Shown here: in pieces, positions 13,270-23,600 of the stretch
Position numbering within the stretch: the stretch's first letter is position 1
How the letters are laid out: the number at the start of each line of letters is the position of its first letter
Source: Synchiropus splendidus
Lineage: Eukaryota; Chordata; Actinopteri; Syngnathiformes; Callionymidae
Direction: 5' to 3'
Assembly (NCBI RefSeq): GCF_027744825.2
Contig: NC_071348.1
Coordinates: forward strand, 14,107,563-14,171,562
DNA length: 64,000 nt
Notes under the pieces: model-generated
Seen by the model: only the letters and a program-made list of their open reading frames with translations
The model's database searches: none
Told to the model about the DNA's origin: nothing
Made by a program: the position numbers and the translations under genes

Positions 13270-14130
13270 GTCGAAAACCGGAATAATATGAAAAACTGCA
13301 GTGAATTCACTAAAAAACTTGCTCTTGCTCTGGGGAAGGTGGGGCTTCATGCAAGTGCGATCAAACAACGGCATCACCCACTACAACGTCAGGAGCACAT
13401 GGAATATTATTTACGTGAAGACCAATTAACACTCTTCAACTGTGAAAGTGGGGCATTTTAGTGGGGCGTTCATATACTGTATATATATAGGTCCTTTTGA
13501 TAGGTCCTTTTGCTGTTCATTTCGATACAAACGCTGGATTTAACATTTTGAGGGAACATCTGAAGAATGCCACACCAGTGACCCTCTATCTCGATGCTAC
13601 TGGTGGTGTTGTTCAGAAAATTCCAGATGCCGAAATATTATATTACACCCTGGTTTTACCAAGTGACAGAAAGAACAAGCCTCCTTTACCAGTAGCTAAA
13701 ATAACATTGAACAAACACTCAATTCCTACCATTTCACTCTGGTTGATGGAGTTCAGGAGGAAGCTTGGCTAAAATCACAACTCGAAAAATATCAAGGGTT
13801 GAGACCGATGACAGCTGGGCACTCATGAACAGTGTATTGTTGGCAATGAACAAAGAGGACAAGTGGAATTACCTCAGCAGGGCCAATGATATAGCATGCA
13901 GAAGAGTTCAACTCACCCAGAACTTCACTGTGCTGCAGTGTGGGGCTGTGGTTTTCCTTGGTCCAAAACTGTATACTCCAAAAGAAAAAGTGCTTACGGC
14001 CAGCAGAATTTGCCTCCAAGTTGTTTTCCTCAATTCAAGGGAGATATGTAGAACATATCATGCAAAACAATCTGCCTCTGGACATTCTGCACCTCCACCC
14101 CCACAGCATCAGTTCAAAGAGGCCAAATGA
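13270..14130 (+). pseudogene. decayed transposase-like coding region of the 6.1 kb element
   Basis: Three frames follow each other with breaks. The first, at about 13285-13461, has a helical-looking start and contains HHPLQRQEHMEYYLRED. The second, 13497-13771, contains VTLYLDATGGVVQKIP, then YYTLVLPSDR and HSIPTISLWL. The third, from 13765, contains VETDDSWALMNSVLLAMNKED. The spacing of D-A-T-G, a later H-x-I-x-L stretch and T-D-x-S-W-A resembles the catalytic region of DDE-type transposases of the Mutator-like type, but I did not identify the family. Stops and frame changes mean it is probably not expressed as one protein unless short introns join the parts. Confidence 0.55.
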
Positions 14131-14741
14131 TGACCATCAAGAACAGTGGAGCAAAGAGACAGCTCTGCCGGACAGTGAGAGTCTACATCAAAATATTTTA
14201 CTGTCCATGACTTTCTCTGTTCACTTGCATTCGGTATATATGATGTTGCGAGCAGCAGGTGAAGATCTGCTGATCTGGCTCGTCTACAGATGTCTACCAT
14301 TGAGCATTGTAGTATTTCATGTAGCCTTATTGTGTGTTTTCCTGTAAACAAGCGAATGAAGATGGTCATGTTATATTTGTTATTCCAGGTGATTATCGCG
14401 GCGCTGAAAATTCAGCCAATATTATAGAATGCACAATAAAATACATGTTTTAGAACTTCGCTCTTTTCTTTTATTCGGCCGTCACAAAGCACCACAAAGT
14501 ACACAGAGCAATGAAAGATGGATGTAATGATGTCTTTGGGCATCTTTGAAGGACCTTGCTATCAGGTCTACTCTTTTGAAGCTTTGGCTTCTGCCTGCCA
14601 TTTTATTTCATCCTGGGAAGAGCTGTCTGGAACCGTGTAAGGACCGTCAAGTGATGCATCTATTCATCACTAAATACATGCTAATTCCATTGTACTATTT
14701 GTAGTTGACCATTATTCTTTTCCTCATGTCACAGTACCTTC

Positions 14742-15656
14742 ATGCAGCTGCTGGGAAGGTATTCCTTGTGGATCCAGCATTATCAGCGCCTGATGAACTT
14801 GATGCATCACAAAAAGCTTGAAGAAAGATTCAGTAAGTCTACTCTTAAACATTTGAATTTGCGCAAACATAAAATAGTAAACATAAAGATTGAGGACAAA
14901 CTGAGAAAGGTCAGATGGACACCAAATAGAGAGCCTTCAGGACGGTATTGTACTGTATGGTACTGTTGAGGTAAATACATGTAGCCAATGAGGTGGTGAG
15001 GGTCACAAAGAACACAAAGGTATGGGAAGTAGAGATGACGTTGAAACTCCTTGATTGGAATTGCAGAAAGAAAAACATTTCATGGTCGTATTTGGCATGT
15101 ACACCTACGACATATTTTAAGAAACAATAGGCTGAAATTGAGCTGTTACATGACAAAAAATCTCTATAATCCAACACTGCATTTGCTTCCATCAATTTTA
15201 GGGTGGTGATGGAGGTTTCCCCATAGATTCCAGATGTCACATTTGAAACATCTAAAAGGGAAATGGGAATGGAGAGGAGACATCTGGCACTCCAGATTCT
15301 TCAAGCATCAGGTAGAAATGCAAGAAGTACAGTAGAGCAGCAAGTGCAACGTTTTCATACAAACATTACAGATTTGAATTCGAATGTTTTAGTGTTTGAT
15401 GAGAATAGCTGTTGTGCGCTGTGTGCTGCTACACGCCCTCCAGGACCTGGACCTCCTGTTACAGACTGGGTAAGGTATTCTTACTAAACTGAACTGATGG
15501 CAGTGAAAAAATAAAGGATATCTCATCTAATCAATTGTTATTTTATCAACATTTCATCAGGTGCAGTGTGATGGATGCAAACTCTGCTTTCATGTGCAAT
15601 GTTTGGGATTGGATCCAGGACAATATCAGGAGGCACAAAAACCCAAATGGGAGTGA
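14742..15656 (+). pseudogene. C-terminal part of the transposase-like gene with PHD finger
   Basis: A basic helical stretch at 14742-14969 is followed by a frame at 15263-15469 that splices (TGG|gtaagg, catcag|GTG) to 15561-15656. The joined peptide carries CALC, an eleven-odd-residue Pro/Gly-rich loop, then WVQCDGCKLCFHVQCLG. This matches the Cys4-His-Cys start of a PHD finger (C-x2-C, then C-x2-C-x4-H-x2-C). The frame ends KWE-TGA where the PHD consensus W-x-C-x2-C would follow, so the last zinc ligands are missing. PHD fingers at the C-terminus are known in several transposase families. Confidence 0.6.
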
Positions 15657-16504
15657 ATATTTTCACAACTGTTGTTTGGCGTCGAGCCTCAACCACAAGT
15701 GGTAATGTCAATGATATGGTGATCATAATGGCTGTGACTCATCTCTCTGCTTGTTTACTTCATAATTGTTTGGTCACAGAATATACCATCTATTGAATAT
15801 ATATTAGAATTTAATCACAATATTTCTAAGAATAATCACATAAATAATAATAATATAATCAATGTAATGATGCATCTCATGCATCTGGTGCCATATGACT
15901 ATTTCGGATAACTTTATTTTGACATTGACATTAATGCTATATTATTAGAACTTATTAACTTTAACCATAATAATTAATGTACTGATGATTTAGAATTATC
16001 AGTACTATTCATGATTAATATGTCAATGACTATATTTCTAACCAAACTTCTGTCTCATTTATCATGGGCAATGACAATATTTATTGTTGTATAGGATTCA
16101 TTTGATCAGATGACATGGACATACTCAACAAATATTTGGAAATCAGAGAAATCATCATCAACAAAATGTTAATCATAAAAATATCAAGTGTAACATGGTC
16201 ACATACATGTCTGTGACAGATGTTTCTCATGTCCCCTGAATATTCACAACTGTTGAGTTGTCCAATGCAGCAGCAACACGTTGCGTTCGGGTGACATCTA
16301 TCCTTCTAGTCCAAAATGTATCGTATTTATTAGCGAAACACACGCATCATTCTCACGGTGTGACCGCAACTTACCGGAACAGGTGACGACAAAAAAATGT
16401 TTCATGAATTATGACACAGTAGCGCCACACAGTGGTACTTTCGCGTACAGAACCAAAACACCTTTCACACACAGAAACTGGGAACATATTGTCTAACTTA
16501 ACAA
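15657..16504. other. AT-rich transposon interior with one extra subterminal unit
   Basis: Nothing coding is visible. At about 16195-16256 there is a third partial copy of the right-arm unit ('atgtttctcatgtcccctga'), separated from the terminal pair. Confidence 0.5.
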
Positions 16505-16853
16505 CACCTTTGGATCCTGATGGACACTTTTCCTGGAAGCTATTGAGGAAATATTAAAAATATATTATTAAAATATTAGTAATAGAAATATTAAGAGTAA
16601 TATGGCAACATAAATGTCTGTGGCAGATGTTTCTCATGTCCCCTGAATATTCACAACACCTTTGGACCCTGATGGACACTTTTCCTGGAAGCTATTTAGG
16701 AAAATCTACGAAGACGAGACATTTGTTGACCGTGTTTAGCAGCGTTAGCGCTACTTGACAGATATTCAGTCCGCGATCAGCGAGCACTAGTCGGGGAGGC
16801 AACGGCGGTTGGCGGCGTTCGTCCAGGAGCGGATGTCTGTCAATCCAACCAAC
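16505..16853 (-). repeat. right terminal inverted repeat
   Basis: The reverse complement matches the left arm from 10738 inward, including the two subterminal units. The right arm lacks the 14-bp extra segment present on the left. Confidence 0.85.
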
Positions 16854-17132
16854 ACCTTGCATTCACGTTTTTTTTCACACACAAGACCTTTAACGTTTCT
16901 TATTTCTTTAATAATGTAATAATGCCAGTATGTTTTAATAGTGTGTTGCATTTTTAAGTGATCTATTTTAGTTTGTTTATTATATCCGGGCAAACTAGCG
17001 GGGCGGTACATTTGCTGTTTCCTACAGCCGACTAACACCGCCCGATTCGACTACCACGGTGAATCACAGTATGCGCCCCATATTGTTAGCTTTGCGGTAG
17101 TTGTAGCTAGCATTAAGTAGCTAGCTCCAGCG
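16854..17132 (+). promoter_or_regulatory. putative setdb1 promoter and 5'UTR
   Basis: Only 279 bp separate the transposon's right end from the first setdb1 ATG, so at least part of the core promoter must lie here or in the inverted repeat. No TATA box is evident; the last 100 bp contain several 'gctagc'-type short palindromes. Confidence 0.4.
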
Positions 17133-17621
17133 ATGGAGACGACTGAGCGGTGAGTGTGTCAAATAGTGGTTTCGAGACGTAACTTGGACTTGACGTGCAT
17201 GTTTCATGGCTTCGCGATAACGCAAAGACTGCACTTGCTGACCCCTGTGGCGGTTCATCAATGCTGCAAAGCAGAGACTGGATAGAGCAACTAGCTCGCA
17301 GACATACGTTTGTAGAAACATCAACATTTGTCTGCTAAATACATGCATATCTGAGTTTTGCCCACCCCTGTGTCTGACTGGTCCCCTGCGGCCAATGTCA
17401 TTTATTCCCTGCTTTTTTCTATTTTTTATTTTATGACATCTATCTGCTTCTTGTGAGTGATCGCCGCATGTTTGAATGAATGAAGCTCTACACTGTTGTC
17501 GAAAAACATGCTGCCTATTCAGAATTAGTTGTTGTTCTGTGCATCAAGTGATTTTACCAAAACTCTAAATACAACTTTGCTGCATCCTCATGTCATTGTA
17601 CAGCGCTGGTTTGTGTGTTTC

Positions 17622-17693
<72 letters not shown>

Positions 17694-20600
17694 TAGGTTC
17701 ACAGACTGACTGAGAACCTGAACATTTCTCATTGCTATATATACATTTAGACAAGCCATTTTTTGTCTTTGTTTGTTTTGGGATTTAATTTTTTGTCTCG
17801 CAGAATGGAAGTTGATGACTGGGACTCCAGCCTGGAGGAGGAACTTGGGGTTTCCCTGGATGAATTGAAGAGGTGGGTTGAAGAAGCAGTAGACCAGAGC
17901 GAGACTGTGCTGAAAAAGAAGGCTCAGCTGGTGGAGTTAGAAGAATGGGTGCAGAAGAAAGAGGAGGAGGAGGCACTAACAGAGAAGCTGATCAATGAGG
18001 CAAACCAGTGAGTTCCATCATGGTGATCTTAATACCAGTGTGCACAGGATGACCACTCAATCCCTGCTCTTTGTTAGGGCTGTATTAGAGTGTGAGAACC
18101 TTGTCAGGGCGACATATCGAAGGAATGGCATGGTCTACAAAGAGAGCAGCTCAGAAGATGAGGGTGGCAGCAAAGACATTCTGTCGTCAGAGGTGATTGA
18201 GATCGATGACGACGACGATGATGATGATGTCATTGCTGTAGGCTGTGGTAAGTCTCACATACTCCTTACAGAGGAGTGGTTTGTTCTCAGTGTGCAGATT
18301 TTGTTTGCTGCTCGGCATCTACAAATGAGCTTGAATGAGCTTTTAAATAATGTGCAGTGTCTGCCCTTTTGTCGTCTTCTGTGCCAAAAAACTGTCTTTC
18401 TTGTTTTTGCATATTAGTGGTTCCCCCGAAGAAACCAGTCACTCCTGTGAAAGACTCAGCGGTGAGTCTCTTTTGCCTCTTGTTGGTATTTCATCCGTTT
18501 CAGCATTGCAGTTTCCCGAGAAGTTTTTAAAATGGAACAAAATGAGCATATATCAGTTTTGCATGTGGGAAACATTGAAATAAGCTGCACACTAAATGAA
18601 AAAAAACCCTTTGTTTTGGTCATGTAGCTGACACATTTCGTAGACTTTGATCTTCATTTCTCTTGTCAGCTCAAGGAAGCATCCACTGCTCTGCAGAAAA
18701 CCAGCCAGCAGGTTCAGAAGTTGGTTCACATGGTTACCAAAACAACACCAGTGGCCACGCTGCTAAGATCTCCAAACCAGACGTCGGCTCAGCAAGGTAG
18801 GAAGCTTTCTCTTTCCTTTCATTCCTGTTTGAATGAAGTTCTAAAAGTTTATCATTTGTCTTCCTGGCAGCTTCAGCTCCGGCTGTGTTCGTGTCGCACA
18901 CCCAATCCCAGTCCTTGACCCAACCCAACCCCAAAGCAAAAGAAGATGAAATCAAAGTGGGAATGGCGCTTCTGGGAAAGAAACGCACAAAGACGTGGCA
19001 CAGATCCTTGCTGGTGGCGATTGCTCATGTCGGTGTGTGACACTAATTTGTTCAGTTTTTCATTAACTTAAGCAGTATATTATGATGGTTTTGTCACAAC
19101 CATGACATAATATCCAATATAATGGATCACAAGGTTTGTTTGGGAAAACTTTGTCATGATAGGAGCTGAATGTTTGCTTGAATAACAGACTTTTGTCTCC
19201 ATTCTCCTAAGGAAACGGGATTGCAAAATACAAGGTTAAGTTTGACAAAGGCAAGAGTCTCCTCTCTGGGAATCATGTGGCTTTCACCTACAACCCCACA
19301 CTGGAGAGTCTGTATGTTGGTGCCCGTGTTGTTGCCAAATATAAGGATGGGAGTCTGACATGGCTGTATGCTGGAATCGTCGCTGAGATGCCCAATAACA
19401 AGAACAGAATGAGGTGGTTGAACAGATTTAAATTCTGTGACTCTGTGTGCAGCAGCTTTTTAATGGAATAGTTTTTGCTGTGTTTCAGATTCCTCATCTT
19501 TTTTGACGATGGTTATGCTTCATATGTGACGCTGCCTGAACTTCACCCAGTGTGTCGACCACGTGAGTTACATCATATTTCATTAGTGTGAAATGTCACC
19601 TCTTTATTATTGTTCACCTCTTTCGTCCTCTGTCTGTCCTCTGCATGTGTCCAAACAACACTGAATTTATCGTAAAACGTCGTTACCTGAACTGCCCCAC
19701 TGATATAAGTGTTTCTGAACTGGTCCTTTCCAGTCACTCCCATTGAAAACCTTTCTTTCTGACTCTTTTAACTCTTGTGTCTGTCAAACAAACTTCGTCT
19801 CAGTCCTCTCAATAAAACTTCCCTGTCACTCGCTGGTACTCTTCTCCCACAGATCACCCTGTCTCTCATCTCCACCCATTCCACCCTGATGGCTCACTCT
19901 TCTTCACTTCCCTTGATCTCGAATTGACTTAAAATCTTAAATCACAAAGGGTCTAAAATTTGGTCTTTGAGTAAAGGTCTGGATGATGACATTGACATCC
20001 TTTGTCTCTGCTGGGGAATTCATTTCTCATAGAGATTTGGTTGCTCTCATAGATTTGCTTCAGTGGTTAGCTGTTATTGACTTGCGTTTTATATTTTGCT
20101 GTGCAGTGAAACGTACATGGGAAGATATAGAGGACGCTTCCTGTCGAGATTTTATTGAGGAGTACATCACAGCGTATCCCAGCAGGCCTATGGTTCTATT
20201 GAAAGTGGGTCAGATCATCAAGACCGAGTGGGAAGGTACTTGGTGGAAGAGCAAAGTGGAAGAAGTTGATGGGAGTTTGGTCAAGATTCTTTTTCTGGTA
20301 GGTCTGTCGGTGTGGATCAATCTTTTGAAGACTCTATGAACTGTTCATTGTTGCAGTTTGCATCTCATTCTAAATTTGAAGACTAAAATGTCTCCATTGA
20401 AAGATGACTAGAGAAAGGAAAGCTTCTCTGAGCAACATGATGAAAAAGTGTCTGATTTTCAACCAGGATGACAAGAGGAGCGAGTGGATCTACAGAGGCT
20501 CCACAAGACTGGAGCCCATGTTCAACTTAAAGATGACCACAGCCAACACCCACGAGAAGAAGATGGCAGGCCAGCAGAGGACTCGACCAAACATGGGTAT

Positions 20601-23600
20601 CAAAGGGCATCCATTCCACACCTCATGAGCACAAATACTTCATAGATGTGTTCACCTCTGGTGAGCAAATTCAATTCATTTCAATGGAACTTTGGATTAG
20701 AATGGAAGTGATTTTATTTTGTTGATGTAGATTTAGAAACTACTGACCTCAGGAACCGGAAGCATTGACTTGACACATCCTTATTATTATGATTGCTGTG
20801 GTAATCCTTTTGTCGTCCATCGACATACTGAAATATTTGATGCTGTTTTAACTTTGCATGTACTCATGAAAGTTTTTCACTTTGTACAGGTGCTCTCAGA
20901 AGTAAAGGCCCGGTGGTTCAGTACACCAGTGACGGCCATGTTGGAGCCTCTCCAGTCAAATCACCGCAAGCTTTGCCCATGCAGATCAGCACGCCACCTC
21001 AGCAGTCTACACCAATGATGTCTCAGCCCATCCGAATGGAGTGAGTGACCTTGGTCCATACGGTAGATCATATTAGGATTTTGCTGCCAGACAAAAGGAC
21101 TCATGCCATGCACGGTGACTACAGGTATACGAGTTATGAGTCATACATGAGTTATATATATAGTTATATGAGTTTAAATCATAGTGCAAATTCAAATATG
21201 GCTCTTTTGCTCGACACAGTTTTCCCTGTATGTTGACTCAAATGCATGACTGAAGTTTGGCTCTCTAGATTCCTGCTCGGTTGTGTCACCTAAGCTCATT
21301 GGTTACTGTAGCAATTGCCTCATGAGCAGAGTCCAGCTGCTTCCTTGGGTGGTGAAAGTGAGTGATTGAAGTTTACTTCAGCAGGAACTCTTCGTGCCAT
21401 GAATAATTTGTGATCATAACTGTGCTGTGCAGTTTTAGGGCAGTGGCTCTGATGAAAAGACAGGAAGCGGGAGGGAGGTGTGGCACGTGGAGAGACACAG
21501 TGTTGGATAATGGGTTAAGTGGGAGACAAAAAATGAGGTTCATCTTGTGAACGAGACGTGACTTAACAGGTTTAGGTGAAGGAGACTGACTAGTTGTGGC
21601 AACCCCTGATGCGATGGAGACGATTAAATGTTTTTTTGCATGATATGGTTGTCTTTCTATTCCCCCTGTTTTTCAGCAATAAACATCAGATGGCAAAGAA
21701 AAGCACGTCTCCCTTTGTGCCAGGAGTGGGAGGCACTCACGTTTCCAAAGTCACGCAGCCTCTTTCCACCAGTCCTGCTAACCTACAAGGGTACAATAAC
21801 ATGATCTTGGAAGTGTGGAATCTTTGAGAAACAACAGCAAATAACTTTTATTCTCTTTCTTTGTTGACCTAAAGTGGCAGAATATTAAATGCCACCAACA
21901 GCCCAAGCACAAATTTCACTCCCACGTTTCAAAGGCAGCTTCCTGCCATCGCTCCAGCACCCGCTTCCACGACTCACACTTTCGCCTCGGTCCCTCATCA
22001 GAAAGCCTACCAAGCCCCAACTGACCGCATCTTTTATATGGCACATGCTTGCCAACCAGCTTGTCTTAATCGTGTGCGACCATCAAAGTCCGACATCCAC
22101 AGAGGAAAGAACCCCCTGCTGACACCATTGCTGTACGATTTCAGACGCATGACTGGCCGCCGGAAAGTCAACCGCAAGGTGAATGTTGATGTCCTGCTCT
22201 GAGTGAATGAAGCAATGTAAATAATTGCACTTTCTTTCTCTTGTCTTTGCACAGATGACCTTTCATGTGATATACAAAGCTCCGTGTGGGCTCTGTCTGC
22301 GTAGCATGGCAGAGATCCAAGAGTATCTCTTCAAGACCAGCTGTAACTTTATATTCTTGGAGATGTTCTGTCTCGACCCGTACGTGCTGGTGGACCGGCC
22401 CTTCCAGCCACAGAGACCTTTCTATTATATCCCAGACATCACCTATGGAAGAGAGGACATCCCACTGTCCTGTGTCAACGAGATTGATTCCACCCCGCCA
22501 CCAAATGTGGCCTACAGTAAGAGACCCAGATAGAGACAGGAATGGCTTCATTTCATCAGTCACCTGCCTGGATTTGACATTTTGGCCTTTGCGACTTTGT
22601 TCTATTCTCAGCTTCTTTCCCACTCCCACCTCTGTGGTTTGTTTTTGTATTGGAGTTCATCAGGATCACAACATTACACTTTCATTATTGCTTAGTTCTT
22701 ACTTTAACTATTCTAAAACTTCAGGATAGAAGCTCAAAGAAGGCTCTTCAGTGTTATGCAGCCAAGACTTGACTCATCTCCAAGGCACTTCCACCCTCAT
22801 GTTTTAGCTTATTAGAAGAGATCAGATGGTCTTTGTCACAAGTACAGATTCAATTTAAGTTTTCCAGTTTAATCAATAAAGATTCTGAAAGTAAGTTGAA
22901 ATAATCTGACAACCACAAAAACAAAATTGGTTTCTAATAGTCATGAGTCAATCTCAATGTTGAAAGAGTCTTGCAAACTCATTTCTTAGCTTTACCAGCG
23001 AAGACATCCAGTGTTGGTGAGATTTTGTGGTATGTCGTTTCTTCTGTCAGTGTTTCTTATAGCTGGTTAAATGTAATGGCAGAGCGTCCAGTGCTGTTGA
23101 TCTGACCCTTTTTTTTCCCTCACAAGGTAAAGAGCGCATCCCTGAAGACGGAGTTTTTATCAACACCAGTGCAGACTTCCTGGTAGGATGTGATTGTACC
23201 GACGGTTGTCTTGACAAGTGAGCAAAGTTGTTTGCAAATGGATTTTGAATAGGATGGCTTGAAATCTGACCTTAATCTTCTCTTGTGTGCCATGATATCT
23301 AAACTCTAGGTCCAAATGCTCTTGTCACCAGTTGACCCTTCAGGCTACAGCCTGTACCCCAGGGGCTCAGATCAACACAAACGCCGGATATTTGCACAAG
23401 CGATTGGAGGAATGTCTGCCCACAGGGTCAGCCATGAACACACACTGTTCTTCACTCCTCCTCCCAGTGCAACTCTGGTCTAACTAATAGGAGAATCACT
23501 TCCTATGACCTTATGAAAAGATAGTTACATGTAGCGATGTAACAACCAATTTATCCGTCAGGTCCTTAGCATTTCTCTGTCTGTTTCTCCCGCAGGATCT

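Larger units (their letters stand above)
10738..16853. mobile_element. 6.1 kb DNA transposon with long terminal inverted repeats
   Basis: The sequence entering at 10738 (gttggttggattgacagac) recurs as its reverse complement ending at 16853, and the match continues inward for about 350 bp with only scattered differences. One is a 14-bp extra segment on the left at about 10860-10874. Inside are decayed coding pieces of a transposase-like protein with a PHD finger, and a reversed LINE fragment. Each end holds internal tandem copies of a roughly 150-bp unit. Long inverted repeats with subterminal repeats are known in Mutator-like and some other DDE superfamilies, but I could not assign a superfamily. 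I found no target-site duplication: the flanks read 'cagtgaa' on the left and 'accttgc' on the right. Confidence 0.85.

Noticed and set aside
10725..16866. Target-site duplication of the 6.1 kb transposon
   Set aside because: Flanks of 3-10 bp at both ends were compared and no matching direct repeat was found, so none is claimed.
17565..17759. Minus-strand frame with a long polyglutamine run
   Set aside because: It is the antisense reading of the intronic (GTT)n microsatellite, with no supporting gene structure.
22168..22629. 153-codon minus-strand open frame
   Set aside because: Antisense to the setdb1 MBD exon region.
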